Positions 8,316 to 16,688 of a stretch of DNA of 27,858 bases are shown here, piece by piece. The stretch comes from Alteromonadaceae bacterium. GTDB taxonomy: Bacteria > Pseudomonadota > Gammaproteobacteria > Pseudomonadales > Oleiphilaceae. Where the stretch lies: contig JABXHG010000007.1 of NCBI GenBank assembly GCA_013393545.1, positions 1 to 27,858 of the forward strand, given 5' to 3'. Below the pieces are notes generated by a model. The model was not told the origin of the DNA. It was given only the letters and a program-made list of their open reading frames with translations, and ran no database searches. Numbering within the stretch: position 1 is the stretch's first letter; each line of letters begins with the position of its first letter. Both the position numbers and the translations under genes were made by a program.

Positions 8316-10015
8316 CCAATAAACGGACCATGATGACCTTAATCAGACCTCTGGCAGCAGTTGCATTGGGCCTGGCTATCACAGCCTGTGCCAATAACCC
8401 AATGATGCGAACCACGGCCGCGACCTCCGACGATGTCGCCACGCAGATCGACCAGGAATTGGCCGAGGCTGAGAAGCAGGCGGATGAGCGCACTCGGCAA
8501 GCCGGCACCAGCTCGTCTGGTTCTGCCGCGGATATCAGCTCACAGTTGTTGCCGCCGCTCAGTCGTGCGCCCGCCGAAGACGAACGTTTCGATGTCCGGG
8601 CCGATGGCATACCGGCTGCCAGCTTTTTTGAAGCGCTGGTGGAGGGAACCCGTTATAACGTGGTGGTTCGTCCGGATGTGTCCACCGCCATCGACTTGCG
8701 CCTGAACGACGTCACCGTGCCGGAAGTCATGGACATCAGTGCCGACCTGTATGACCTGAACATCCGCAAAGATGGCCGCCTGTACCGGGTTGCGTCAAAT
8801 GCAATACAAACCCGCCTGTTTCCGATCGACTACCTGCACTTCAAACGGCAGGGCAGCTCCGAGACCCGGGTCAGCTCCGGGCAGGTCAGCAGTTCCCGTG
8901 GCAGTAATGGTGCCGGTGCCAGCGATACAGGTTCTTCCGGGGAAACCCGAAACCTGGTGGGCACCGCCATTTCCACGGAAACGGAGTCCGATTTTTGGCA
9001 GGATATCGCCAACGCACTGAACATGATTGTCGGCCATGCCGGTGGCCAGGTGGTGGTAAACGCTGGCGCCGGCCTGGTAATGGTGCGCGCCAGCAACTCC
9101 GAACTGGACATGGTGGAAGATTACCTGCGCCGCACCGAGCTGATCATGCAGCGCCAGGTGGTACTGGAAGCGAAAATACTGGAAGTGGGACTTGACGAAG
9201 GCTATCAGCAGGGCATTGATTGGTCCGATCTGCAAACCACGTCAAGCGGCGATGCGATACTGGCTTCCGAGTTGGCCGGCCAGGCCATACGCGCCGGCGA
9301 TATTGGCGGCTTGTTCTCGGCCACCATCACCGAAGGCAACTTTGCGGCGGTCATTGAGCTGCTGGGTGAACAGGGCAATGTGCAAATTCTATCCAGCCCG
9401 CGCATTTCCACCACCAACAACCAGAAAGCCGTGATCAAAGTCGGTACCGACGAGTTCTTCGTGACCGACATTGATTTTGATGATGACAACAACACCACCA
9501 ACACCGCCGGCAGCACGTCCACTTCCGTGGAGCTCACGCCGTTTTTCTCCGGCATCTCTCTGGATGTGACCCCGCAAATCTCGGAAGAAGGCACTATCAC
9601 ACTGCACGTTCACCCGTCGGTCAGTGAAGTGGACGATCAGCAAAAACTGATCACCATTGGAGAACGGGATGTCACGCTACCGCTGGCCCGCAGTACCGTG
9701 CGTGAAACCGACAGCGTGATCCGCGCCGAAAGCGGCCAGATCGTGGTGATCGGCGGCCTGATCCAGAACCGCAGTGAAGACAGCAACTCCGCCGTGCCCT
9801 TCTTCAGCGACATCCCCCTGGTGGGCGAGCTATTCAAGCAACGCAACTTCGAAACTCGCAAGAGTGAGCTGGTGATCCTGCTACGCCCGATGGTTGCCGA
9901 CCGGGCTCAGATGCGGAGCGACGTCAGAGCCAGCCGTGAGCGCATGGGGGTGCTGCGTGAATTGCTGAACAGCTCAGAGACCGTTAAACCGCAACCGGAA
10001 ACGGCACCACGCTGA
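8312..10015 (+). CDS. mshL: MSHA secretin MshL
   Basis: MshL forms the outer-membrane secretin ring through which the pilus passes. The 567-residue product begins with a lipoprotein signal whose lipobox ends ITAC (Cys26), predicting a lipid anchor. A secretin/TonB short N-terminal domain is at about residues 90-160 (VRADGIPAASFFEALVEGTRYNVVV). A Ser/Gly-rich insertion follows at about 188-217, then an N1-like domain, and the secretin core with LEAKILEVGLDEGYQQGIDW, VQILSSPRISTTNNQKAVIKVG and the C-terminal VIGGLIQNRSE and SDIPLVGELFKQR signatures. The stop shares a base with the mshM start (TGATG at 10013-10017), so the two are probably translated together. Confidence 0.95.
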   Translation: MTNKRTMMTLIRPLAAVALGLAITACANNPMMRTTAATSDDVATQIDQELAEAEKQADERTRQAGTSSSGSAADISSQLLPPLSRAPAEDERFDVRADGIPAASFFEALVEGTRYNVVVRPDVSTAIDLRLNDVTVPEVMDISADLYDLNIRKDGRLYRVASNAIQTRLFPIDYLHFKRQGSSETRVSSGQVSSSRGSNGAGASDTGSSGETRNLVGTAISTETESDFWQDIANALNMIVGHAGGQVVVNAGAGLVMVRASNSELDMVEDYLRRTELIMQRQVVLEAKILEVGLDEGYQQGIDWSDLQTTSSGDAILASELAGQAIRAGDIGGLFSATITEGNFAAVIELLGEQGNVQILSSPRISTTNNQKAVIKVGTDEFFVTDIDFDDDNNTTNTAGSTSTSVELTPFFSGISLDVTPQISEEGTITLHVHPSVSEVDDQQKLITIGERDVTLPLARSTVRETDSVIRAESGQIVVIGGLIQNRSEDSNSAVPFFSDIPLVGELFKQRNFETRKSELVILLRPMVADRAQMRSDVRASRERMGVLRELLNSSETVKPQPETAPR

Positions 10016-10854
10016 TGTACGAAAGCCACTTCGGACTGCAGGAAGCGCCTTTCGCGCTGACACCAAACACCCGCTACTTCCTGCGGGCGCCCAGCCACTC
10101 CGAATCTTTGGAGTTGCTGCTGGTAGCGCTGCGCCAGCGTGAAGGGTTTATCAAGGTGACCGGCGAAGTGGGCACCGGCAAGACCCTGTTGTGCCGTTTG
10201 CTGCTGAACGAACTGGATAAAGAGGCCTGCACCGCGTACATCCCCAACCCGCACCTGCCACCGGAAACTCTGTACGAGGCGGTCGCCGAGGAGCTGGGCG
10301 TGAACGTGGCCGAGTGCAAAAACACCCACCAGACGCTAAAAGCCTTGAACCAGCGCCTGATTGATCTGGCCATGGAGCGGAAACCGGCAGTGCTGGTGAT
10401 TGATGAAGCCCAGGCCATGCCGGAAAAAACCATTGAAGCGCTGCGCCTGCTCACCAATCTGGAAACCGAAAGTACCCGCCTACTGCAAGTGGTGTTGTTC
10501 GGCCAGCCTGAGCTGGATGCGGCGTTGAGCCAGGCTAGCCTGCGCCAGCTGCGCCAGCGCATCACCTTCCAGACCCGTCTGGCGCCGCTTGGCAAGGACT
10601 CGGTTGGCCAATACATCCGCCACCGGCTGACCCAGGCCGGTTACAACGGGGCCGATTTGTTTGCGCCGTCGGCAGTTAAAGTGATCTGGAAGGCATCTGG
10701 CGGCATTCCGCGCCTGGTGAATATCCTGGCCCATAAATCCCTGCTGGCGGCCTGGGGTGCCGGCGCCGGGCAAGTGGCCCGTAAGCATGCGATGCAGGCC
10801 GTGCGTGATACCGAAAGTGCCAATTCCGTGGGCTTTCTGGGGGCACGGATATGA
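10015..10854 (+). CDS. mshM: MSHA biogenesis ATPase MshM (ExeA-like)
   Basis: This is a 279-residue AAA-type ATPase related to ExeA, which assists secretin assembly through the cell wall in type II secretion. It begins MYESHFGLQEAPFALTP, the ExeA-family opening. Walker A is GEVGTGKT (residues 50-57), Walker B VLVIDEAQ (Asp130/Glu131), and a sensor-type segment TRLLQVVLFGQPEL follows, with SGGIPRLVNILAHKSLL near the C-terminus. No membrane segment or peptidoglycan-binding domain is present, so it is shorter than ExeA and matches the MshM form. It overlaps mshL by 1 bp and mshN by 4 bp. Confidence 0.93.
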   Translation: MYESHFGLQEAPFALTPNTRYFLRAPSHSESLELLLVALRQREGFIKVTGEVGTGKTLLCRLLLNELDKEACTAYIPNPHLPPETLYEAVAEELGVNVAECKNTHQTLKALNQRLIDLAMERKPAVLVIDEAQAMPEKTIEALRLLTNLETESTRLLQVVLFGQPELDAALSQASLRQLRQRITFQTRLAPLGKDSVGQYIRHRLTQAGYNGADLFAPSAVKVIWKASGGIPRLVNILAHKSLLAAWGAGAGQVARKHAMQAVRDTESANSVGFLGARI

Positions 10855-12014
10855 GCCTGTTGAACGACGCCCTGAAAGCCGCCGAGCAGCGCCAGAACCG
10901 CCCGCAAATCAGTGGCGCCTATACCGGCCAGGCACTGGCTGAGCCGGCACGCCGTGGCTGGCTGCCCTGGCTGCTGGTATTTTTGTTGCTGGCTCTGATC
11001 GGGGCCGGCGCGGCCTGGTGGTGGCTGCAGGGAAATACGGAGCAGAGCCCCCAAACCGGGTTTGCTGCCAACCCGGCAGAACCGACAGCGCCCGAAGCAA
11101 CGGTGGCAGAAGGAACTGGGCAAGAACCCGGACCGGAACCGATACCGGAGCCTTCACCGCAAAGCCAGCCGGAGCCCGAGCCTGTTCCGGAACCGGTGCA
11201 GCCGATCCAAAAAATTGTTGAACCGACCCCCCGGCCCGAACCGGAGCCCGAGCCTGCGTCCAGTGCCGAGCCTCAGTCAGAACAAGGGACAGAGCAAGGC
11301 ATGGAGCCGGCACAAGAACCAATGCAAAAGCCTGAGCCTTCTCCGGAGCCGGTTTCCGAACCCTCGCAGGAGCCCGAGGGAAATGCAGATAACAACGCGG
11401 AATCCGACGCCAGCCCTGCGCCGGTCAAACAGGCCCGGCAAACCCCGGAAGCCATCGACCGGCAAACCGCCCGCGAACTGGAATCACTGCTGGCCAGCGG
11501 CCGCACCACCGAAGCCGAACAACGATTGACTGAGCTTACCCAAAGCCAGCCCGCCCCCCGCAGCCGGGAAGCCTTCGCCCGGGAAATGCTGATTCAGCAA
11601 ATGCCGGAGCGGGCCCTGGGCTGGTTGCCGGAACCGTTGGCGGCCGACCATGCCAACCTGCGGTTGTTACGGGCACGGGCCCAGCTGGAGCAGGGCAATC
11701 TGCAGACAGCCATCGCTACCCTTGAGAGCCGGGTGCCGGCCGTGGATGCCAGCCCGGAATACCGGATCACCCTGGCCACCTTGCTGCAGCAGGCTGGCGA
11801 AGCGGAAGAATCCGCCGGCCACTGGTCTGAACTGATTGCCCACGACAACAACCAGCCCACCTGGTGGCTGGGTCTGGCCATGGCACTGGAAGAAGGGGGC
11901 CGGGCTGACAGCGCCGCCCGCGCCTATGGTCAGGCAGCCACCATGGCCGGGCTGCCCGACAACCTGGCAGATTTCGCCCGCCAACGTTTGCAAGCACTAC
12001 AGGCAGGACAATGA
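10851..12014 (+). CDS. mshN: MSHA biogenesis TPR protein MshN
   Basis: This is a 387-residue bitopic protein. The cytoplasmic start MSLLNDALKAAEQRQ is typical of MshN/GspB-like proteins. One membrane helix is at about residues 37-59 (LPWLLVFLLLALIGAGAAWWW). A Pro/Glu-rich stretch at about 75-185 is dominated by EP pairs and looks like an extended periplasm-spanning arm. The C-terminal part (about 200-385) carries TPR-like helical repeats (ARELESLLASGRTTEAEQRL, NLRLLRARAQLEQGNLQTAI). It probably scaffolds the secretin or alignment complex. It overlaps both neighbours by 4 bp (ATGA at 10851 and 12011). Confidence 0.9.
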   Translation: MSLLNDALKAAEQRQNRPQISGAYTGQALAEPARRGWLPWLLVFLLLALIGAGAAWWWLQGNTEQSPQTGFAANPAEPTAPEATVAEGTGQEPGPEPIPEPSPQSQPEPEPVPEPVQPIQKIVEPTPRPEPEPEPASSAEPQSEQGTEQGMEPAQEPMQKPEPSPEPVSEPSQEPEGNADNNAESDASPAPVKQARQTPEAIDRQTARELESLLASGRTTEAEQRLTELTQSQPAPRSREAFAREMLIQQMPERALGWLPEPLAADHANLRLLRARAQLEQGNLQTAIATLESRVPAVDASPEYRITLATLLQQAGEAEESAGHWSELIAHDNNQPTWWLGLAMALEEGGRADSAARAYGQAATMAGLPDNLADFARQRLQALQAGQ

Positions 12015-13774
12015 GCACGGAACCGAAGAAAAAAATCCGGATCGGTGACCTGCTGGTCCAGAACGATGTCATTACCGAAGACCAGCTGATGACCGCGCTT
12101 CGGGAGCAGAAAAACACCGGCCGCAAGCTGGGCCGCACCCTGGTGGAATTGGGCTATGTCGAAGAAGACACCCTGCTCAACATCCTCTCGCGCCAGCTTA
12201 ACGTGCCCTTTGTGCAACTGCGCCATTACCAGTTCAACAACAACCTGGTGAAAAAACTGCCTGAAGCCATGGCCCGGCGTTTTCGGGCCATCGTGCTGGC
12301 GGAGCAGGGCAACGAGCTGCTGGTGGGCATGGCCGACCCGTTGGATCTGGTGGCCTACGACGAACTGGTGCGTGTGCTTAAACAGCCAGTGAAACAAGCC
12401 GTGGTGCGCGAAAGCGAACTGCTGGGCACGCTGGACCTGGTTTACCGCCGCACCGATGAAATCGCTTCGCTTGCCGAAGAGCTGGAAGACGAGCTGGACG
12501 ACGACGCCTTCGACCTCGCCAGCCTGTCCGCCGAATCCGAAAGCGCCGACGCGCCTGTGGTCAAGCTTCTGCAAACCCTGTTCGAAGATGCCGTACAGGC
12601 CCGCAGCTCGGACATCCATATAGAGCCAGACGAAACCGTGGTGCGCATTCGCCAGCGTATCGACGGGGTGCTTCAGGAACAGGTGATGAAAGAAAAGCGC
12701 GTGAACTCCGCGCTGGTGCTGCGCCTGAAACTGATGGCCGGCCTGAACATCTCGGAAAAGCGCCTGCCGCAAGATGGCCGCTTCAACATCCGGGTGAAAG
12801 GCAAAAGCATCGACGTGCGGGTGTCCACCATGCCGGTTCAACACGGCGAATCGGTGGTTATGCGTTTGCTGGACCAGAGCCAGGGTACGCTGGATCTCGA
12901 AGGCACCGGTATGCCGCCCCACCTGCTGGAGCGCTTCCGCAAATTGATCAAGCGCCCCCACGGCATGATTCTGGTCACCGGCCCCACCGGTAGCGGTAAA
13001 ACCACCATGCTGTACGGCGCGCTGACCGAGCTGAACAAACCGGAAGTGAAAATCATCACCGCCGAAGATCCGGTGGAATATCGCCTGCCGCGTATAACCC
13101 AGGTGCAGGTGAACCCGAAGATCGGCCTGGAATTCGCCAGCGTACTGCGCTCGGCCCTTCGCCAGGACCCGGACATCATCCTGGTGGGCGAGATGCGTGA
13201 CCACGAAACCGTGGAAATCGGCCTGCGCGCCGCCATGACCGGCCACCTGGTGCTTTCCACTCTGCACACCAACGATTCCATCAGCAGTGCCATGCGCCTG
13301 ATCGATATGGGCGCCGAGCCCTTCCTGGTGGCCAGTTCTCTGTTGGGCGTAGTGGCCCAGCGCCTGGTGCGCCGGGTGTGTGACAACTGCAAGGAAACCT
13401 ACGAGCCCACCGAACAGGAACTGATCTGGCTACGCTCGTTCGAGCTGGACCCGCTGGATATCGAAGCCGGTTTTGTGCATGGCCGGGGCTGCTACCAGTG
13501 CAGCAACACCGGCTACAAGGGCCGGGTGGGCGTGTATGAAATGCTGGAGATGAACGAAGACATGCTCGACGCCCTGCGCCGCAAGGATGTTTCCGACTTC
13601 ACCCGCGCCGCCCGCAAGAGCGACCTGTTCCAGCCATTGGGCCAGTGCGCCATGGACTATGCCTTGCAGGGCGTAACCTCGTTGCAGGAAGTGGCCCGCG
13701 TCGCCGCCACTGCCGAAACCGGCGTGTCGCTTGAAGAAGAACAAACCCCGGATGCCGTGGGAGTGGACGACTGA
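12011..13774 (+). CDS. mshE: MSHA pilus extension ATPase MshE, c-di-GMP responsive
   Basis: This is a GspE/PilB-family hexameric ATPase that powers pilus extension from the cytoplasmic face of the inner membrane. The 587-residue product has an MshEN domain at the N-terminus: two consecutive 24-residue motifs, Arg10-Gln33 (RIGDLLV...TALREQ) and Lys39-Gln62 (KLGRTLVELG...ILSRQ), which in this family bind c-di-GMP. A second N-terminal segment (about 65-175) precedes the motor core. The core has SDIHIEP, Walker A GPTGSGKT (about 324-331), an Asp box with EDPVEYRLP, Walker B ILVGEMRD and a His box LSTLHTND. Four Cys (Cys457, Cys460 and a CYQC pair near 494-497) make the usual zinc site. It overlaps mshN by 4 bp and mshG by 1 bp. 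Confidence 0.96.
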   Translation: MSTEPKKKIRIGDLLVQNDVITEDQLMTALREQKNTGRKLGRTLVELGYVEEDTLLNILSRQLNVPFVQLRHYQFNNNLVKKLPEAMARRFRAIVLAEQGNELLVGMADPLDLVAYDELVRVLKQPVKQAVVRESELLGTLDLVYRRTDEIASLAEELEDELDDDAFDLASLSAESESADAPVVKLLQTLFEDAVQARSSDIHIEPDETVVRIRQRIDGVLQEQVMKEKRVNSALVLRLKLMAGLNISEKRLPQDGRFNIRVKGKSIDVRVSTMPVQHGESVVMRLLDQSQGTLDLEGTGMPPHLLERFRKLIKRPHGMILVTGPTGSGKTTMLYGALTELNKPEVKIITAEDPVEYRLPRITQVQVNPKIGLEFASVLRSALRQDPDIILVGEMRDHETVEIGLRAAMTGHLVLSTLHTNDSISSAMRLIDMGAEPFLVASSLLGVVAQRLVRRVCDNCKETYEPTEQELIWLRSFELDPLDIEAGFVHGRGCYQCSNTGYKGRVGVYEMLEMNEDMLDALRRKDVSDFTRAARKSDLFQPLGQCAMDYALQGVTSLQEVARVAATAETGVSLEEEQTPDAVGVDD

Positions 13775-15003
13775 TGGAGTTTCGTTACCGGGGCAAAGAC
13801 AGCCGTGGAGCTGTCCAGCAGGGTTCCCTGAAGGCCGGCAACCAGGATGCCGCCGCCAGTGAACTCATGCGCCGCGGTATTACGCCGCTCACCATCAAGG
13901 AGGCGCGCCAGCAGGAGTCGGTCACCGACAAACTGAACCACCTGCCGCTGTTCCGCAAGAACGTCAGCCTGGACGAGCTGATTGTGTTCTGCCGGCAGAT
14001 GCACGCGCTGGCCAAAGCCGGCATACCGCTAATCCGTACCATGCGCGGGCTGGCGGAAACCTCCCGTTCCCCGGTGCTGGCGGAAGTGCTGGAAGACATC
14101 ACCAGCCGGCTGGAAGGCGGCACCACCATGGCCACCGCGATGCAGGCGCACCCGAAAGTCTTTTCCGACCTGTTCATCGCCATGATCCACGTGGGCGAAA
14201 ACACCGGCATGCTGGACGACGCCTTTAAACGCCTGTCCGAAATTCTGGAACTGGAGCGCGACACCAAACGCCGGGTGAAACAGGCGCTGCGCTACCCGAT
14301 ATTCGTGATTGTTGCCCTGTTTGCCGCCCTGATGGTGGTGAACTTCCTGGTGATTCCGCGCTTTGCCTCCGTGTTCGACAAAATGGGCGCCGATTTGCCG
14401 TTCCTCACCCAGGTACTGGTAGGCACCTCCAACTTCCTGCTGAACTACTGGCACGTGATGCTGTTCGCCATTGCCGCCGCCGGCATTTTGATCCGCCAGT
14501 GGAAAGAAACGGATAAGGGCCGGCGGGTGTGGGACCGCTACAAACTGAAAATCCCTATTATCGGGCCGCTGCTGGAACTGATCATGCTCAGCCGTTTCGC
14601 CCGTAACTTCGCCACTATGTTAAGCGCCGGCATGCCGGTAACCAGTGCCCTGAGCGTGGTGGCCGATGCCACCGACAACGCCTGGATCAGCGACCACATC
14701 AAGGAAATGCGCCAGGGCATCGAACGGGGTGAAAGTTTGCTGCGTACCGCCCGCAACAGCGGCATGTTCACCCCGCTGATCCTGCAGATGATCGCTGTGG
14801 GTGAAGAAACCGGCTCGGTGGACGACATGCTTAACAACGTGTCGGACTTTTACGATGAAGACGTGGATTTCGGCCTCAAACGCCTGGCTGAATCCATCGA
14901 ACCGATACTGATCGTGGCCATGGGTATTCTGGTGCTGATCCTGGCACTGGGCGTGTTCCTGCCCATCTGGGACCTGGGCGCCGCCGCCATGGGCCGGGGG
15001 TAA
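13774..15003 (+). CDS. mshG: MSHA platform protein MshG (GspF/PilC family)
   Basis: This is a 409-residue polytopic inner-membrane protein on which the MshE motor acts to add pilins. It starts MEFRYRGKDSRGAVQQGSL, typical of the family. Two tandem GspF domains are visible. The first has IVFCRQMHALAKAGIPL and ends in membrane helices around residues 170-230. The second has ARNFATMLSAGMPVTSAL and a C-terminal helix (ILIVAMGILVLILALGVFLPIW). Both repeats contain the helix with MIHVGENTGMLDD or MIAVGEETGSVDD that marks the family. Length is normal. It follows mshE with a 1-bp overlap and is 6 bp before mshF. Confidence 0.96.
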   Translation: MEFRYRGKDSRGAVQQGSLKAGNQDAAASELMRRGITPLTIKEARQQESVTDKLNHLPLFRKNVSLDELIVFCRQMHALAKAGIPLIRTMRGLAETSRSPVLAEVLEDITSRLEGGTTMATAMQAHPKVFSDLFIAMIHVGENTGMLDDAFKRLSEILELERDTKRRVKQALRYPIFVIVALFAALMVVNFLVIPRFASVFDKMGADLPFLTQVLVGTSNFLLNYWHVMLFAIAAAGILIRQWKETDKGRRVWDRYKLKIPIIGPLLELIMLSRFARNFATMLSAGMPVTSALSVVADATDNAWISDHIKEMRQGIERGESLLRTARNSGMFTPLILQMIAVGEETGSVDDMLNNVSDFYDEDVDFGLKRLAESIEPILIVAMGILVLILALGVFLPIWDLGAAAMGRG

Positions 15004-15009
15004 GCCGCC

Positions 15010-15555
15010 ATGGCCAGCCGGATCGGCCACATAGGCGCAGAAAACCGAAACCGCTTTCAGCTGGCGCTGGCGGTATGCCTGCTGGGCTTCGCCCTGACCT
15101 ACCTGTTCAACGCAGTGGAACGGGTAACGGTGCAAGCCGAAGAGCAGGGCGTGCGGCTGATGCTCAACCAGTTTCGCAGCGCGCTGGTGGTGAAGGGCGC
15201 CGAAGCCATGCTGGCAAACGAAGACCTGGAACAACTGCGGGGCCTGAACCCCGCCGAACTATTGGACACACAACCACTGAACTGGGGAGGTGACTGCCAG
15301 GGAACGGACACAGACAAAGGAAGCTGGTGCTTCCACACCGAAAAACACTGGGTGGTGTACACCCCACGCTCCGCCAAAGCCCGGGCGCGAATAACCGGGG
15401 AATCACCGGAGAACAGCGCCCAAAACGGCTCGCTGGCCTGGCAGGTAGAGCCCGAATACACCACCCCGGCCAACGGCAAAGCACCCAGAGCCGTGGGCCT
15501 GAAATTGACCCGTGTAAAATCTGGTCAAATTAACCGCAATGAAGGTAGGGATTAA
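15010..15555 (+). CDS. mshF: MSHA biogenesis protein MshF
   Basis: This is a 181-residue bitopic protein assigned by position (between mshG and the pilin genes) and by its layout. A short basic start leads into one membrane helix (about residues 17-35, LALAVCLLGFALTYLFNAVE), then a periplasmic part with LMLNQFRSALVVKGAEAML and a Cys pair (GDCQG and SWCFH), and a disordered Ser/Asn-rich end. The helix resembles a pilin N-terminus but there is no G-F cleavage site, so it is not a processed pilin. The function in the family is poorly known. It is the last gene before a 49-bp gap and the pilin group. Confidence 0.78.
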   Translation: MASRIGHIGAENRNRFQLALAVCLLGFALTYLFNAVERVTVQAEEQGVRLMLNQFRSALVVKGAEAMLANEDLEQLRGLNPAELLDTQPLNWGGDCQGTDTDKGSWCFHTEKHWVVYTPRSAKARARITGESPENSAQNGSLAWQVEPEYTTPANGKAPRAVGLKLTRVKSGQINRNEGRD

Positions 15556-15564
15556 CCCGAAAGT

Positions 15565-15580
15565 TGTGACACAATTCACG
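15565..15580. promoter_or_regulatory. CRP/Vfr-like palindrome between mshF and mshB
   Basis: TGTGA-CACAAT-TCACG matches TGTGA-N6-TCACA at nine of ten positions. It lies 25 bp before the mshB ATG, so a class I or II activator geometry would put the start inside the gene. A repressor-like or internal-promoter role is more plausible. A weak TTGACC-N17-AATTAA promoter (15505-15533) sits just upstream. Confidence 0.4.
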
Positions 15581-15604
15581 TAGAAGCAAATGGAAGGAGC
15601 TGTA

Positions 15605-16135
15605 ATGAAGGCACAAAGAAAAAACCGGGGTTTCACCCTGATTGAACTGGTGGTGGTGATCGCCATCCTGGCCATTCTGGCGGCGTTTGCGTTGCCACGG
15701 TTTGCGCAGCTTTCGGAGCAGGCGCATCAATCGAGTATTAAAGGCACTTCTGGCGCCTTGAGTGCTGGGGTGGCCTTGGTTAAGGCCCAATGGGTTAGCA
15801 ATGGTTCAACGAGTGCAGTAGCGATTGTTGAAGGATTTGGCGATTTCGGTACCGGGGAAGGTGTGGCAGTGAACGACAGTGGTTGGCCTATCTCCACAAG
15901 TGGCATCGCCGCGACGCCCAACCAGGCACGCTGCGTTGAAATCTGGGAAGGTGTTATGCAGTCAAATGCGCCCGCTGTTGCTCGCAATGCTGATGCTGGA
16001 GCTAACCCGGAAGCAGAGTATTTGGCTACAACTGCGAACACCAGTGAGTGTGTGTACACCTATCAGCCAGACGGTCTGGGCAGCACTATCACTTATGATA
16101 CTGCCGATGGTTCAATCGTAACGGATATTCAATAA
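15605..16135 (+). CDS. mshB: Type IV prepilin, MshB-like minor pilin
   Basis: This is a 176-residue type IV prepilin. The leader MKAQRKNRG is cut after Gly9, leaving Phe10 and the conserved Glu5 of the mature protein (FTLIELVVVIAILAILAAFALPRF). The mature part has a pilin helix and a beta-rich C-terminal domain with two Cys (ARCVEIWEG and SECVYTY), likely a disulfide loop. It lacks the CxGGF-type end seen in the next pilin, which supports calling it the minor pilin MshB. ATG 15605 is chosen because GGAAGGAG lies 5 nt upstream and gives a standard short leader; the ATG at 15590 is before that ribosome site. Confidence 0.82.
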   Translation: MKAQRKNRGFTLIELVVVIAILAILAAFALPRFAQLSEQAHQSSIKGTSGALSAGVALVKAQWVSNGSTSAVAIVEGFGDFGTGEGVAVNDSGWPISTSGIAATPNQARCVEIWEGVMQSNAPAVARNADAGANPEAEYLATTANTSECVYTYQPDGLGSTITYDTADGSIVTDIQ

Positions 16136-16169
16136 TATCATTTAAAACGAAAACCAAGAGGAAGGTCGC

Positions 16170-16688
16170 ATGATGAATGCAATTCAAACCAAAAAGGAAA
16201 AAGGTTTCACCCTGATCGAACTGGTCATGGTGATTGTGATTTTGGGCATCTTGGCGGCGTTTGCGTTGCCACGATTTGCTGATCTGGGTGGTGACGCGGA
16301 AAACGCGTCCATTGAGGGCGCCCGAGGCTCGGTGAAAGCGGCCGTCGGTATTGTCCGGGCAACGGCGTTGGCTCAGGGCAAGGGGGATGTGACTACACCG
16401 GGTTCTGGTGCTACGGCTGATCAGCGCATCGAGCTGGAGGGTGCGCAGATCAAACTGGCTGATGGGCATTTGGCCGGTGCCTCGTTACAGGACGCCGCGC
16501 AGTTGGGCGATTTTGCGGTGATTGATTCAGGCGACTCAGGCGTTGATAAGGTTGTCACCATTTCGCCGGCTGCCGCCGATAAGCCCTGCTTTAACTATCG
16601 TAATGCGGGCACCAATTCCGCCACCGTCCCGGGCGTCAGCTCAGTTGGCACAATGTCATCCACCACTACCTGTAGCGGCGGTTTTTAA
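16170..16688 (+). CDS. mshA: MSHA major-type prepilin, copy 1
   Basis: This is a 172-residue type IV prepilin. The leader MMNAIQTKKEKG is cleaved after Gly12, leaving FTLIELVMVIVILGILAAFALPRFADLGG, the typical MshA N-terminus. The globular domain has VELEGAQIKLADGH-type strands (written IELEGAQIKLADGHLAG here) and ends DKPCFNY...TTTCSGGF, a disulfide-bounded D-region with the usual CxGGF-like end. A GAGGAAGG ribosome site precedes the ATG pair at 16170. By its end sequence this is the better candidate for the main pilin subunit. It is followed by a 285-bp gap and a second, shorter pilin of the same type. Confidence 0.87.
   Translation: MMNAIQTKKEKGFTLIELVMVIVILGILAAFALPRFADLGGDAENASIEGARGSVKAAVGIVRATALAQGKGDVTTPGSGATADQRIELEGAQIKLADGHLAGASLQDAAQLGDFAVIDSGDSGVDKVVTISPAAADKPCFNYRNAGTNSATVPGVSSVGTMSSTTTCSGGF

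Noticed and set aside
11930..13267. Long antisense open frame (445 codons) opposite mshE
   Set aside because: It is a shadow of GC-rich mshE codons: His/Gln-rich, no recognisable domain, and the sense gene is unmistakable.
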